Assembly (NCBI GenBank): GCA_902564025.1
Contig: CACEZK010000001.1
Span: 1 to 64,000 of the forward strand
Reading direction: 5' to 3'
From: an uncultured Pelagibacteraceae bacterium
Lineage (GTDB): Bacteria > Pseudomonadota > Alphaproteobacteria > Pelagibacterales > AG-422-B15
Length of the DNA: 64,000 nucleotides
The position numbers were made by a program, and so were the translations under genes. Under the pieces are notes generated by a model. The model had not been told where the DNA came from. It did not search any database and saw only the letters and a list, made by a program, of their open reading frames with translations. Below, in pieces: positions 36,749 through 46,055 of the stretch (position 1 is its first letter; the number at the start of each line of letters is the position of its first letter).

Positions 36749-37630
36749 TTAAGATCTCACGATTTCGTGATAATCCTGCATAAACTTGAAATTTTGGGTA
36801 TTGTCGCCAGTATTGAATTTAGTATCGTCAATTGACTGAATTGGAGTAATTTCTGCCGCGGTACCTGTTAGAAAAGCTTCATCAAAAATGCTAATTTCCT
36901 CTGGCTTTATATGACGCTCCGTAATATTAAAACCTTGCTCTGTAACCATTTCAATAACAGTTTGCCTAGTTATACCATTTAGAAAACAATCAGGAATTGG
37001 GGTATGAATTTCTTTTCCTTTAATAAAGAAAATATTAGCTCCAGTACCTTCAGCAACATAGCCTCTATAGTCCAACATTAAGGCATCATGGTATCCTTTT
37101 TCTTCCGCAAATTCTTTTGACATAGTACAAATAACGTAAGGGCCAGATGCTTTTGCTTCGCATGGTGCCGTGTCAGGTGATGGCCGTTTCCAAGGTGAAG
37201 TTACTAATCGCAGGCCAGCTTTTCGATCTTCAATTTTAAAATATGATGCCCAGTCATTCCACACTGCAATTGCAACATTAATATCAGACTTAGCAGTTGA
37301 AATTCCCATTTGCTGAGACCCCCTCCATGCAATTGGCCTAACATAACAATCTTCAAAATTCATTTTTTTAATGAGTTCATCTTTAGCCTCATTAATTTGT
37401 GACTGACTATAAGGAATTTTTATGCCTACAATTTCCGCTGATCTAAATAATCTTTTTGTGTGTTCTTCAGATTTAAAAATCTTACCTTTATATGCTCTTT
37501 CCCCTTCAAATACAGCGCTAGCATAGTGAAGACCCTGAGTAATAACATGGCATTTCGCATCATTCCATTTGATGAACTCTCCGTTCATCCAAATAAAACC
37601 CTCTCGATTATCAAATGGCGCTATTTCCAT
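36749..37630 (-). CDS. ilvE: Branched-chain amino acid aminotransferase
   Basis: PLP fold type IV transaminase for leucine, isoleucine and valine, 293 residues. The N-terminal IWMNGEFIKWNDAKCHVITQGLHYASAVFEGERAY is diagnostic, with the PLP lysine in the CTMSKEFAEEKGYHDALMLD region and GYVAEGTGANIFF following. The end FLTGTAAEITPI is conserved. It is divergent from the MarR-type (petP-like) gene, a gene order common in alphaproteobacteria. Confidence 0.94.
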   Translation of the reverse strand: MEIAPFDNREGFIWMNGEFIKWNDAKCHVITQGLHYASAVFEGERAYKGKIFKSEEHTKRLFRSAEIVGIKIPYSQSQINEAKDELIKKMNFEDCYVRPIAWRGSQQMGISTAKSDINVAIAVWNDWASYFKIEDRKAGLRLVTSPWKRPSPDTAPCEAKASGPYVICTMSKEFAEEKGYHDALMLDYRGYVAEGTGANIFFIKGKEIHTPIPDCFLNGITRQTVIEMVTEQGFNITERHIKPEEISIFDEAFLTGTAAEITPIQSIDDTKFNTGDNTQNFKFMQDYHEIVRS

Positions 37631-37711
37631 GTAAATTACTTTTATAAATTACAAGTTTATTAACAGAAAAATGCCTTGATTAATATATATTTTTCAGATT
37701 ATTATGTCATA

Positions 37712-38182
37712 GTGGCTGACTTAAATACGATATCAAATAAATCTGCATCTCTACTTTATCTGCGTGAAGATAGAATTAAAAATTCATTAAATAGTTTTTT
37801 TGAAGTTTCAAAAATTCTGGAAAAAGAAATTTTAGCAAACCTTGATGATAAAAATTTGGGTATAGCCGACATTAGATGTCTTTTGATAATAAATATAAAG
37901 CCTGGAATTACATTTAATGAACTACTGAAGAAATTGGATATAAGAAAACAAAGCCTTAATCGTGTACTCAGAGTTCTAATCAAAGAAAACTTAATTATTC
38001 AAAAAATAAATAATGATGATGCAAGAAAAAAAAATTTATTTATGACAGATAGTGCTAATAAGGCTTTAAACGAAGCAATAAAACCGATCATCAATTCACT
38101 TTCAAAAGCCTACGTTAAGTCAGGAGCTGGCTCAGTACAAGGATTTAATCAAGTAATTAATTCGTTTATAGAGGAAAGTTAA
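37712..38182 (+). CDS. petP: MarR-family regulator, PetP-like
   Basis: A winged-helix regulator of 156 residues from the GTG at 37712. The opening SLLYLREDRIKNSLNSFFE matches the PetP family, and RKQSLNRVLRVLIKENLIIQ is the recognition wing. A TTG at 37676 would add twelve residues of poor quality, so the GTG is preferred. Its stop abuts the response-regulator start (shared base). In Rhodobacter capsulatus petP and petR are needed for cytochrome bc1 expression; here petABC lies about 11 kb away. Confidence 0.78.
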   Translation: MADLNTISNKSASLLYLREDRIKNSLNSFFEVSKILEKEILANLDDKNLGIADIRCLLIINIKPGITFNELLKKLDIRKQSLNRVLRVLIKENLIIQKINNDDARKKNLFMTDSANKALNEAIKPIINSLSKAYVKSGAGSVQGFNQVINSFIEES

Positions 38183-38859
38183 TGAGTGAGAAAAATCTTC
38201 ATATTCTAATTGTTGATGATGATGATAAGATTAGAGAATTGTTAAGAACATTTTTAGTTGATAATAAATATCTTGTTTCAACCGCAAGCAATGCTATCGA
38301 AGCAAAAGAAACTATGAACTTTATTATCTTTGATTTAATTGTGATTGATATTATGATGCCTGGACAAAATGGATACGAACTTACAAAAGAGATAAGAAAG
38401 AAATCATTAATACCCATCATTCATCTTACTGCTATGGGAGAAATAAAAGATAGAGTCCACGGCTTAGAAATTGGGGCCGATGACTATTTGGGTAAGCCAT
38501 TTGAACCAAAAGAATTATTGTTACGTATAAATAATATTTTAAATAAAACTTCATTAAAAAGAGAAAAAGAGCAAATTCAACTTGGTAACATTATAATTGA
38601 TTTAAAAAATGGTCTTATTAAGGGTAAGGCAAGTGAACAGTACCTAAACGAAAATGAACTAAAGATTTTAAGAATTCTCTCAATAGATCCTGGTAAGCCT
38701 TTTTCAAGAGAGAGTTTAATTAATTCACTTAATTTTAATCAGGAAAGAACATTAGATGTTTGCATAAATAGATTAAGGAAAAAAATTGAAAAAAATCCAA
38801 AAATGCCAAAATACTTAAAAACAAAAAGAGGTTCTGGATATGAATTATGGATTGATTAA
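38182..38859 (+). CDS. petR: OmpR-family response regulator, PetR-like
   Basis: Two-component DNA-binding regulator of 225 residues. The receiver domain has the acidic pocket DDDD at 12-15, phospho-acceptor D56 (IVIDIMMPG), the switch threonine in HLTAMG, and K105-type LGKPFEP. The C-terminal winged helix (about 130-222) has RERTLDVCINRLRKKIE and the RGSGYEL wing. It lies directly between the MarR-type gene and a histidine kinase gene, so the kinase is the likely partner. Confidence 0.85.
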   Translation: MSEKNLHILIVDDDDKIRELLRTFLVDNKYLVSTASNAIEAKETMNFIIFDLIVIDIMMPGQNGYELTKEIRKKSLIPIIHLTAMGEIKDRVHGLEIGADDYLGKPFEPKELLLRINNILNKTSLKREKEQIQLGNIIIDLKNGLIKGKASEQYLNENELKILRILSIDPGKPFSRESLINSLNFNQERTLDVCINRLRKKIEKNPKMPKYLKTKRGSGYELWID

Positions 38860-40164
38860 ATGATAAAAAAACTCTTGCCTACAAGCCTATTAGGTAGAAC
38901 AGTATTAATTGTTCTTTTTCCAATTGTAATGTTTCAATTAATAATTTTATCTTATTATTATAATAGTCTTTGGGAACGCACATTAAATCGTTTGTCTAGA
39001 TCCGTTGCAATGGAAATAAAACTTATTTCTGATAAAATTCTTTTAAGTAATAATGAATTTAGTCAAATAGAAATTAATCAAGAATTTGGTGATTATTTTC
39101 TTATAAATATTGAATTTTTAGACCTAAATTATTTTGCTCAACCAACAACAAAAAGTAGAAATAATCAGGTAATTACAAGTTTTACAAATGAATTAGATGC
39201 AGCAATTAACCATGACTTTTATGTCATTGAATTGAGTGACGAGGTAATTGGAGTAATGATGAAGGGCCCTAAAAGTGCAGTAAACTTTAGTTTTCCTTTA
39301 ACACGAATTACAACATCAAGAAATCACATATTTCTTGGGTGGCAAATTATATCTTCTTTTATTCTAGTCATGATTGCTTATTTATTTTTAAAAAATCAGG
39401 TAAAGCCAATTACAAATCTTGCTAAAGCTGCGGAACAGTTTGGTAAAGGACAAAAAATTAATGATTTTAAAGTATCTGGTGCACTTGAAGTAAGGCAGGC
39501 AAGTAGCGAATTTTTAAAAATGAAAAATCGAATATCGAGACAAATTGAACAAAGATCGCTTATGCTTGCTGGCGTATCTCATGATCTTAAGACTCCTCTG
39601 ACAAGGATGAAATTGATGCTAGAATCAATACCGAATGAAAAGATTAAAAATGAATTGAATGATGAAATTAATAGGATGAATGAAATGTTGGTTGAATACT
39701 TGGATTTTGCAGCAGCAAATGAGTCGCAAAGTAAATCTACGATTAATCCAATAGAAGCTATTATTAACATAAAAAACGATGTTCATTTTAACAAGCATAA
39801 TATAGATCTCGAAATTATTAATGACGAAAGTGTATTAGTTAATGAAAGTATTTTTTCCCGTTCAATTACTAACATATTAAATAATGCGATTGTACAATCT
39901 GATGAAATATTAATAAAAGCGAATATCAACAAAAATCTAATTAAAATAAATATTCACGACAATGGAATTGGAATTTCTGATAGTGAGAAGGATAATGTAT
40001 TTAAACCTTTCTATAGAGTTGATAAAAGCAGGAATCAGAATATCTCAAATTCTGGATTAGGTCTGGCTACTACCAAATCTCTTTTGAATTCAATAAATGG
40101 AAAAATATCTTTACATGATAGTTATTTAGGTGGCTTAGAGGTTGCAATTGAGATACCAAATTAA
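38860..40164 (+). CDS. Sensor histidine kinase, EnvZ-like
   Basis: Inner-membrane kinase of 434 residues. Two membrane helices (about 13-32 and 160-177) flank a 125-residue periplasmic domain, then HAMP (about 178-235) and the dimerisation helix with phospho-accepting H241 (GVSHDLKTPLTRMKL). The ATPase has the N-box ILNNAI, DNGIGIS and the G2 box SGLGLATTKSLL. It follows the response-regulator gene without a gap. Its end overlaps the convergent proC gene by 4 bp. Confidence 0.92.
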   Translation: MIKKLLPTSLLGRTVLIVLFPIVMFQLIILSYYYNSLWERTLNRLSRSVAMEIKLISDKILLSNNEFSQIEINQEFGDYFLINIEFLDLNYFAQPTTKSRNNQVITSFTNELDAAINHDFYVIELSDEVIGVMMKGPKSAVNFSFPLTRITTSRNHIFLGWQIISSFILVMIAYLFLKNQVKPITNLAKAAEQFGKGQKINDFKVSGALEVRQASSEFLKMKNRISRQIEQRSLMLAGVSHDLKTPLTRMKLMLESIPNEKIKNELNDEINRMNEMLVEYLDFAAANESQSKSTINPIEAIINIKNDVHFNKHNIDLEIINDESVLVNESIFSRSITNILNNAIVQSDEILIKANINKNLIKINIHDNGIGISDSEKDNVFKPFYRVDKSRNQNISNSGLGLATTKSLLNSINGKISLHDSYLGGLEVAIEIPN

Positions 40165-41012
40165 ATTATTTTACTTAATTCTCTAGATCTTTTTGCAGCT
40201 TTCTTTACAGCTTTTGTGAGAATACTTTTTAATCCTTCGTTGGACGCGAGAATACTAAGTGCCGCTTCAGTTGTGCCTCCTTTACTTGTAACTTTCTTTT
40301 GCAGGTCAGATGGCTTTTTTTGTCCACTTAATAATAGTAATATTGATCCTAAGAAAGTTTGTAAAACCATACCTTCTGGATTTTTGAATCCTGATTTTTT
40401 TGCTATCTCAATTAAAGAGTTTATAAACAGATATATATATGCTGGACCACTTCCAAAAATTGCAGTGAAGTCATCAATTAAATTTTCTTTTTTAGTTTCA
40501 CTGACTTGTCCCAATAAGGACATGAAATCAAAAATAGGCCTTTTTTGTTTTATTTTTATTTTTCTTTCAAAATATACAATTGTGGTACCCATATTGACGG
40601 ATACAGGAGTATTCGTCATAGCTCTTACAATACCTGATGTTTTTTTGAAGACTTTATTTAAATCTTTTATTTTTTTACCAGCAACTACGGAAACTACAAT
40701 TGAGTTGCTAAGTTTATTATCTTTATTTAATCCATTCAGTGTTTTTAATTGATTAGGCTTAACAGCAATAAGTGTGATGGTAGGTTGATAAAGATTATTA
40801 ATTTTATCTATGCTATTTTTTATTTCAAATTTATTTAATCTTTTTAATTTTTTTAATTCGCGTGACTGATTCTTTTCTATAACCACAATTTTTTTTGATG
40901 AAATTCGGTGGTTAAATAATGACTTGATCACAGCAATTCCCATATTACCGGCGCCAATTATTAAAAATTTTTCTTTATTTAAACTGCTTGCAGTGGTTTT
41001 TTTCTTTGGCAT
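40161..41012 (-). CDS. proC: Pyrroline-5-carboxylate reductase
   Basis: Final step of proline synthesis, reducing pyrroline-5-carboxylate with NAD(P)H. The dinucleotide motif IIGAGNMGIAVIKSL lies near the N-terminus and the C-terminal signature GGTTEAALSIL (about 245-255) is intact. Two nearby ATGs are possible (41021 and 41012); I use the second, which gives 283 residues. Both add a lysine-rich leader before the Rossmann fold. A short frame upstream on the same strand overlaps its start. Confidence 0.93.
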   Translation of the reverse strand: MPKKKTTASSLNKEKFLIIGAGNMGIAVIKSLFNHRISSKKIVVIEKNQSRELKKLKRLNKFEIKNSIDKINNLYQPTITLIAVKPNQLKTLNGLNKDNKLSNSIVVSVVAGKKIKDLNKVFKKTSGIVRAMTNTPVSVNMGTTIVYFERKIKIKQKRPIFDFMSLLGQVSETKKENLIDDFTAIFGSGPAYIYLFINSLIEIAKKSGFKNPEGMVLQTFLGSILLLLSGQKKPSDLQKKVTSKGGTTEAALSILASNEGLKSILTKAVKKAAKRSRELSKII

Positions 41013-41133
41013 TATTTCCATCTTTTTTAAACTTTTTTATTGTTTTGTATTCATCATTAATCGCTTGCGAGAGCTCAAAGCCTTTTGTAACAAAGTTAAC
41101 AATTTTATTAATTAAAACTTTCCTTGTGATCAT
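40975..41133 (-). CDS. Possible small UbiK/BMFP-like protein, shortened
   Basis: A 52-residue frame, ATG at 41133-41131 to TAA at 40977-40975, overlapping the proC start in another frame. The beginning (MITRKVLINKIVNFVTKGFE) and Lys-rich middle resemble the N-terminal helix of BMFP/UbiK coiled-coil proteins, which commonly sit between proC and lgt in alphaproteobacteria. The usual C-terminal helix is missing, so it is either a shortened relic or a coincidence of position. UbiK assists ubiquinone biosynthesis. Confidence 0.35.
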   Translation of the reverse strand: MITRKVLINKIVNFVTKGFELSQAINDEYKTIKKFKKDGNNAKEKNHCKQFK

Positions 41134-41174
41134 AATTAGTGATAAATATATTTTTAATATTATTCGAAATTAAC

Positions 41175-41987
41175 GTGATTTATCTTAGTTTTCCATCTAT
41201 TAGTCCAGTTTTTTTTTCGATTGGTCCTCTTGATATCCGTTGGTACTCACTTGCGTATATTGTGGGATTTATATTTGCATGGAGATACATTAAATATCTC
41301 GCTTCAAATAAAGCAGTTTCTCATAGTAATAGCATCAATGAAAAACTAATAGATGATCTGATATTTTATTCAATAATTGGATTAATTATAGGAGCACGAT
41401 TGGGATATGTGATTTTCTATAATTATGATTATTACTCTGAAAACCTAATTGAGATATTATATCTTTGGCAAGGAGGTTTATCCTTTCACGGGGGTTTACT
41501 TGGTATTGTTATAGCCGCCATAATAATTTCAAAGCTCTATAAAACTACTTTTTTTGAAATAAGCGATTTGATATGTGTATCAGCTCCTGTTGGAATATTT
41601 TTTGGCAGAATATCTAATTTTATTAATGGCGAATTATTTGGTAGACCTTCAAATTTTCTTATTGGAATGAAATTTCCAAACGCTGACAACCAGTATCGTC
41701 ATCCAAGTCAATTATATGAAGCTTTTTTAGAAGGACTTTTATTATTTATAATTTTAAATTTTTTAATTTTTAAATTTAAAAAACTTAAAAACCCTGGAAT
41801 AATTTCAGGTGTCTTTCTGATGCTTTATGGATTATTTCGATTTACCGTTGAATTTACACGCGAGCCCGATATTCAATTAGGCTTTGTATATCATTTTCTT
41901 ACAATGGGCATGATACTATCTTTACCAATGTTTCTTGCTGGAATTTTAATTTTAGTAATTAAAAGCATTAAAAATGATACAAGATAA
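41175..41987 (+). CDS. lgt: Prolipoprotein diacylglyceryl transferase
   Basis: Inner-membrane enzyme attaching diacylglycerol to the lipobox cysteine, the first step in lipoprotein maturation. The GTG at 41175 gives the family N-terminus (IYLSFPSISPVFFSIGPLDIRWYS); an upstream GTG at 41139 adds twelve unlikely residues. GGLSFHGGLLG and GRISNFINGELFGRPS are the catalytic and phosphatidylglycerol-binding motifs. It has seven to eight helices and 270 residues. The window also encodes lipoproteins such as MlaA that need it. It overlaps the midA-like gene by 14 bp. Confidence 0.94.
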   Translation: MIYLSFPSISPVFFSIGPLDIRWYSLAYIVGFIFAWRYIKYLASNKAVSHSNSINEKLIDDLIFYSIIGLIIGARLGYVIFYNYDYYSENLIEILYLWQGGLSFHGGLLGIVIAAIIISKLYKTTFFEISDLICVSAPVGIFFGRISNFINGELFGRPSNFLIGMKFPNADNQYRHPSQLYEAFLEGLLLFIILNFLIFKFKKLKNPGIISGVFLMLYGLFRFTVEFTREPDIQLGFVYHFLTMGMILSLPMFLAGILILVIKSIKNDTR

Positions 41988-43002
41988 AATTTACGATGCT
42001 TTAAAAGAAAATGCATTTCTCTATCTAGATGATTTTATGAATATTTCATTAAGAGATGAAGAGCATGGATACTATACATCTAACAAAGCTATAGGCAAAG
42101 ATGGAGATTTTGTTACTGCACCTGAAATATCACAAATGTTTGGTGAAATAATTGCTGTAAAAATATTAAACCTCATTCATTCAAGAAACATAAAAAAGTT
42201 TAATTTAATTGAACTAGGACCAGGAAGAGGCGCTCTGATAAACGATATTACTAGAGTACTCAATGCTTTATTAGATGAAGATGTCGAGTATACAATTCAC
42301 TTTAATGAAATTAATAAATTTTATATTCAAAATCTAAAAGATACCTATCCTAATTGTAAGATACATAAAAATTTCAATTCATATCCAAATGAATTTTCAG
42401 TAATAATTGCAAATGAGTTTTTTGATGCGATACCCACGCGCCAATTAATGAGTAGGAATGGAAATATTTATGAAACGGTTATTAAATTGGATCAAAAGGA
42501 TAGTCTAAGATTTGACTTTATTAAGCCGAGACCAGATATTTCTAAATTTGTAAAAAATATGCAAGACCTTAAACATCTTGAGGTAATTGAATTTTCTCCT
42601 GAGACTAATTTAATCTTTCGGGAATTGATCAATTTCTTGCTTATGAATAATGGTTTTTTCTTACTAATTGATTATGGATATATTAATCTACCTAAGATAA
42701 GCACACTTCAGTCAATTAAATCAAATAAAAAAACTGATTTTCTTGATAACCCAGGTAATCAAGATATCACATATCACGTAGACTTTAATAACCTGCAAAA
42801 TATTTTAGAAGAAAATAAAATTGATGACTTTATAATAAATACTCAATCTAATTTCCTTCGGCAAAATGGCATTTTAGATCGAGCTAATATCTTAATTAAG
42901 AAAAACCCAAAGAAAGAGAAGCAAATAAACGAACAGTTGGCAATACTTACCAAAAGAGAATATATGGGAAATTTATTTAAAGTTTTGGAAATTAATATTT
43001 AA
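41974..43002 (+). CDS. MidA/NDUFAF7-family arginine methyltransferase
   Basis: SAM-dependent enzyme of the COG1565 family, 342 residues. Eukaryotic homologues methylate an arginine of a complex I subunit during assembly, and a similar role for bacterial NDH-1 is inferred. The SAM motif is LIELGPGRGALIND (about 73-86), and the family blocks HGYYTSNKAIGKDGDFVTAPEISQMFGE near the N-terminus and IIANEFFDAIP in the middle are clear. It sits between lgt and pgeF, a common alphaproteobacterial order. Confidence 0.9.
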   Translation: MIQDKIYDALKENAFLYLDDFMNISLRDEEHGYYTSNKAIGKDGDFVTAPEISQMFGEIIAVKILNLIHSRNIKKFNLIELGPGRGALINDITRVLNALLDEDVEYTIHFNEINKFYIQNLKDTYPNCKIHKNFNSYPNEFSVIIANEFFDAIPTRQLMSRNGNIYETVIKLDQKDSLRFDFIKPRPDISKFVKNMQDLKHLEVIEFSPETNLIFRELINFLLMNNGFFLLIDYGYINLPKISTLQSIKSNKKTDFLDNPGNQDITYHVDFNNLQNILEENKIDDFIINTQSNFLRQNGILDRANILIKKNPKKEKQINEQLAILTKREYMGNLFKVLEINI

Positions 43003-43757
43003 TGTTTTTTACAAAAAATCTATCAAATATAGATCATTGTTTCTTTTCAAGATTGGGTGGTGTTTCGCAAGGAAGATATAAATCACTAAATTGTGGAAAG
43101 GGATCAAAAGATGAGAATGGTGCTATTGAAGAAAATTTAGTCGCTATTTCTAGATATTACGGTTTAAAAAAGTCTGATATTATTACTATGCATCAAACAC
43201 ACTCTTCTAATTCAATAATTTTAGATAGCAGCAATAAGTCTGAAATTTTAAAATGTGACGGTATTGTAACTAAAGAAAATAATAAAATCTTATCAGTATT
43301 AACGGCTGATTGTGCTCCATTATTATTTTATGAGGTGAAAAATGAAATAATAGGAGCTTGTCATGCAGGCTGGAAAGGTGCCTTGAATGGTATAATTCAA
43401 AATACAATTTTACAAATAACCAAGCTGGGCGGAAAGAGAGATAATATACGATGCAGTATTGGCCCATGTATAGGACAAAAATCCTATGAGGTAAGATCAC
43501 CTTTTTACAAAAACTTTATTAAACAAGATCAAGATAATGCAAGGTTTTTTCAAAAAAATCATAATAATAGATATCTGTTTTCGCTTACTGAATTCATTCT
43601 CAAGATACTTTCTGATGAGCAAATTACTAACCACGAGATTGTTGATGTCGATACTTTCAGCGAAGAAACATTATGTTTTAGCTATCGAAGAAATTATAAA
43701 AAAAATATAACCGATTATGGTAGAATGATTTCAACAATTGTTATAAAAGACAGATAA
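43002..43757 (+). CDS. pgeF: Peptidoglycan editing factor PgeF (laccase domain, YfiH-like)
   Basis: Zinc-dependent cytoplasmic enzyme that corrects misincorporated amino acids in peptidoglycan precursors; it was previously called polyphenol oxidase. The 251 residues hold HQTHSSNSIIL, TADCAPLLFYE and ACHAGWKGALNGI, which supply the metal-binding His and Cys residues, and a final CFSYRRNY. The start shares a base with the midA stop. prs begins 3 bp after it ends. Confidence 0.92.
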   Translation: MFFTKNLSNIDHCFFSRLGGVSQGRYKSLNCGKGSKDENGAIEENLVAISRYYGLKKSDIITMHQTHSSNSIILDSSNKSEILKCDGIVTKENNKILSVLTADCAPLLFYEVKNEIIGACHAGWKGALNGIIQNTILQITKLGGKRDNIRCSIGPCIGQKSYEVRSPFYKNFIKQDQDNARFFQKNHNNRYLFSLTEFILKILSDEQITNHEIVDVDTFSEETLCFSYRRNYKKNITDYGRMISTIVIKDR

Positions 43758-43760
43758 ATT

Positions 43761-44696
43761 ATGAGAATTATTGCAGGAAACAGCAATTTACCTTTATCTA
43801 AGAGCGTCGCAGAATATCTTGGCGAAAACCTTACAAATGCTTCTATTACAAGATTTGCTGATGATGAAGTTTATGTAGAAATTAAAGAGAACATTCGTGG
43901 TGAGGATGTATTTGTAATGGAGTCTCTATCTTACCCGGCGAATGACAATATAATGGAACTACTGGTGATGATAGATGCACTTAAAAGAGCTTCAGCCAAA
44001 AGGATTACTGCCGTGATCCCTTATTATGGATATGCACGACAAGATAGAAAACCAGGGCCAAGAACCCCTATCTCTGCAAAATTAGTTGCAAATTTAATAA
44101 CAACTGCTGGAGCAGACAGAGTACTTACTTTAGATCTTCATGCTGAACAGATACAGGGATTTTTTGACATACCAACAGATAATTTATTTGCAGGTCCAGT
44201 ATTTTCAAAAGACATAAAAGAAAAATATGAAATTAGTAATCTAGTTGCAGTTTCTCCTGATATTGGTGGAGTTGTGAGGGCAAGAGCGATTGCAAATAAG
44301 ATCGGAGCCTCAATTGCTATTGTTGATAAAAGAAGACCTAGAGCAGGTGATAGCGAGGTAATGAATATAATTGGAGATGTAAAAGGAAAGGATTGTATTA
44401 TTCTAGATGATATCATTGACTCAGCAGGAACAATTTGTAATGCAGCTGACAAAATTATAGATTTAGGAGCTAATAGTATCACTTCTTATGTTACGCACGG
44501 AGTATTAACAGGTAAGGCCTTAGAAAAAATTAGTGCATCAAAATTGACTGAACTAGTAATTACAGATTCAATCAATAATCAGGAAAAATTAAAAGCCTGT
44601 GAGAAAATTAGGTCCATTAGCATCTCAGATTTATTGGGTGAGGCAATTAAAAGGATATCCGAGGCGAGCTCAGTATCAAGTCTATTTGAATTTTAA
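43761..44696 (+). CDS. prs: Ribose-phosphate pyrophosphokinase
   Basis: Makes PRPP for purine, pyrimidine, histidine and tryptophan synthesis. The 311 residues have the N-terminal [12 protein letters not shown], the flexible catalytic loop with [19 protein letters not shown], the ATP motif [14 protein letters not shown] and the ribose-5-phosphate loop [11 protein letters not shown]. The PRPP feeds the purine phosphoribosyltransferase encoded about 3 kb downstream. The order prs-rplY-pth-ychF is standard for alphaproteobacteria. Confidence 0.97.
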   Translation: MRIIAGNSNLPLSKSVAEYLGENLTNASITRFADDEVYVEIKENIRGEDVFVMESLSYPANDNIMELLVMIDALKRASAKRITAVIPYYGYARQDRKPGPRTPISAKLVANLITTAGADRVLTLDLHAEQIQGFFDIPTDNLFAGPVFSKDIKEKYEISNLVAVSPDIGGVVRARAIANKIGASIAIVDKRRPRAGDSEVMNIIGDVKGKDCIILDDIIDSAGTICNAADKIIDLGANSITSYVTHGVLTGKALEKISASKLTELVITDSINNQEKLKACEKIRSISISDLLGEAIKRISEASSVSSLFEF

Positions 44697-44747
44697 TTTA
44701 TATACTTGCCATATAGGTAATTTTAATTTAATACCAACCTCATTGTT

Positions 44748-45449
44748 ATGGGCAAAGAAACTAATTTAAACGCTGAAATCAGGGATAGATCTGGTAAATC
44801 CGCTGTAAAAAAAGTACTAGCTGCAGGTAAGATTCCTTCGGTTATGTATGGTTTAGGTGAAAACCCTGTAAATATTTCATTAGATAAGATTACTGTTCAA
44901 AAAGAGATCAATTCTGGTGGTTTCCTAACTAGAATATTTACACTTAACGTTGATGGAAAGAAAAGCTTAGCGATTCCAAGAGAGGTTCAATTTGATCCAC
45001 TTTCTGATCAACCTATACACATTGATTTTTTAAGACTAGCTGCAGACTCAAAAATTACTCTAGACATTCCTACTAGGTTTATTAATGAAGAGTTATCACC
45101 TGGATTAAAACGAGGCGGTGTTCTAAATGTTAATAGACGTACTGTTCAACTAAGTTGCCCTGCTAATAATATACCTGAAGAGATAGTTTTCGATCTAGAG
45201 GGTTTAGAAATAGGTGACACAATCAGAATTTCTGCAGCAAATTTAGGTGACGGAATTTCTCCAACAATTAGTGATAGAGATTTCACTGTGGCATCTGTTG
45301 CTGCACCTACTGTTGTAAAAGAACCTGAAGCTCCTGCAGAAGGTGAGGTTGCTGAAGGTGAAGCTGCTGAGGGTGGTGCCGCAGCTGAAGATAAAAAAGA
45401 TGCAGCTCCAGAGGCTGATAACAAAGAAGAAAACAAAGATAAAGAATAA
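44748..45449 (+). CDS. rplY: 50S ribosomal protein bL25 (general stress CTC form)
   Basis: Binds 5S rRNA in the large subunit. The N-terminal L25 domain (about 5-95) has LNAEIRDRSGKSAVKKV and the PSVMYG segment, and the TL5/CTC second domain runs to about 190. The last 40 residues are low-complexity Ala-Glu-Gly-Pro and acidic, as in other alphaproteobacterial bL25 proteins. The ATG at 44748 is the first good start. The length is 233 residues. Confidence 0.95.
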   Translation: MGKETNLNAEIRDRSGKSAVKKVLAAGKIPSVMYGLGENPVNISLDKITVQKEINSGGFLTRIFTLNVDGKKSLAIPREVQFDPLSDQPIHIDFLRLAADSKITLDIPTRFINEELSPGLKRGGVLNVNRRTVQLSCPANNIPEEIVFDLEGLEIGDTIRISAANLGDGISPTISDRDFTVASVAAPTVVKEPEAPAEGEVAEGEAAEGGAAAEDKKDAAPEADNKEENKDKE

Positions 45450-45494
45450 TACTTTTTCTTTTACCTATTTTGATATTTATATATCTTCAATCAT

Positions 45495-46049
45495 ATGATT
45501 GCATTAATCGGATTAGGGAATCCTGGTACAAAGCATAAAAATAATAGACATAATGTGGGCTATTTATTTATCAATCAGCTTTTACAAGATCATGATGATG
45601 TAATGAGAGAAAAGAAATTTGATGGGGAGTTGGCATCGTTTCTTATTGGAAAGAAAAAAATATACACCTTTAAATCCAATGATTATATGAATGAGTGTGG
45701 TAAAAGTATTGCAACTTTTTTAAACTTTTTCAAAATTAAATCAAATCTAACTTATGTTATTCATGATGATCTAGATATCACTTTGGGAAAAATAAAAATC
45801 AAGTTGGGGGGTTCTTCCGCAGGTCATAATGGGCTCAAATCAATAGATAGTAAAATTGGAAAAAATTATAATAGAATAAGAATCGGTATAAATCATCCGG
45901 GTAATAAAGAAATGGTTAATAAACATGTATTAAGTAATTTTAAAAAAAGTGAGTTAGAAGTTATTAATGAATTAAATATAAAAATGTCTGAAAATATAAA
46001 AATATTATTTGATGGAGAAAAATCCAAATTTATTAATAATTTAAAATAA
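45495..46049 (+). CDS. pth: Peptidyl-tRNA hydrolase
   Basis: Recycles tRNA from peptidyl-tRNAs dropped by stalled ribosomes. The 184 residues begin with the conserved ALIGLGNPGTKHKNNRHNVGY, which includes the catalytic His (about 20), and have YVIHDDLDITLG with the essential Asp and GSSAGHNGLKSI with the substrate-binding Asn and His. ychF follows 6 bp downstream. Confidence 0.96.
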   Translation: MIALIGLGNPGTKHKNNRHNVGYLFINQLLQDHDDVMREKKFDGELASFLIGKKKIYTFKSNDYMNECGKSIATFLNFFKIKSNLTYVIHDDLDITLGKIKIKLGGSSAGHNGLKSIDSKIGKNYNRIRIGINHPGNKEMVNKHVLSNFKKSELEVINELNIKMSENIKILFDGEKSKFINNLK

Positions 46050-46055
46050 TCGATC

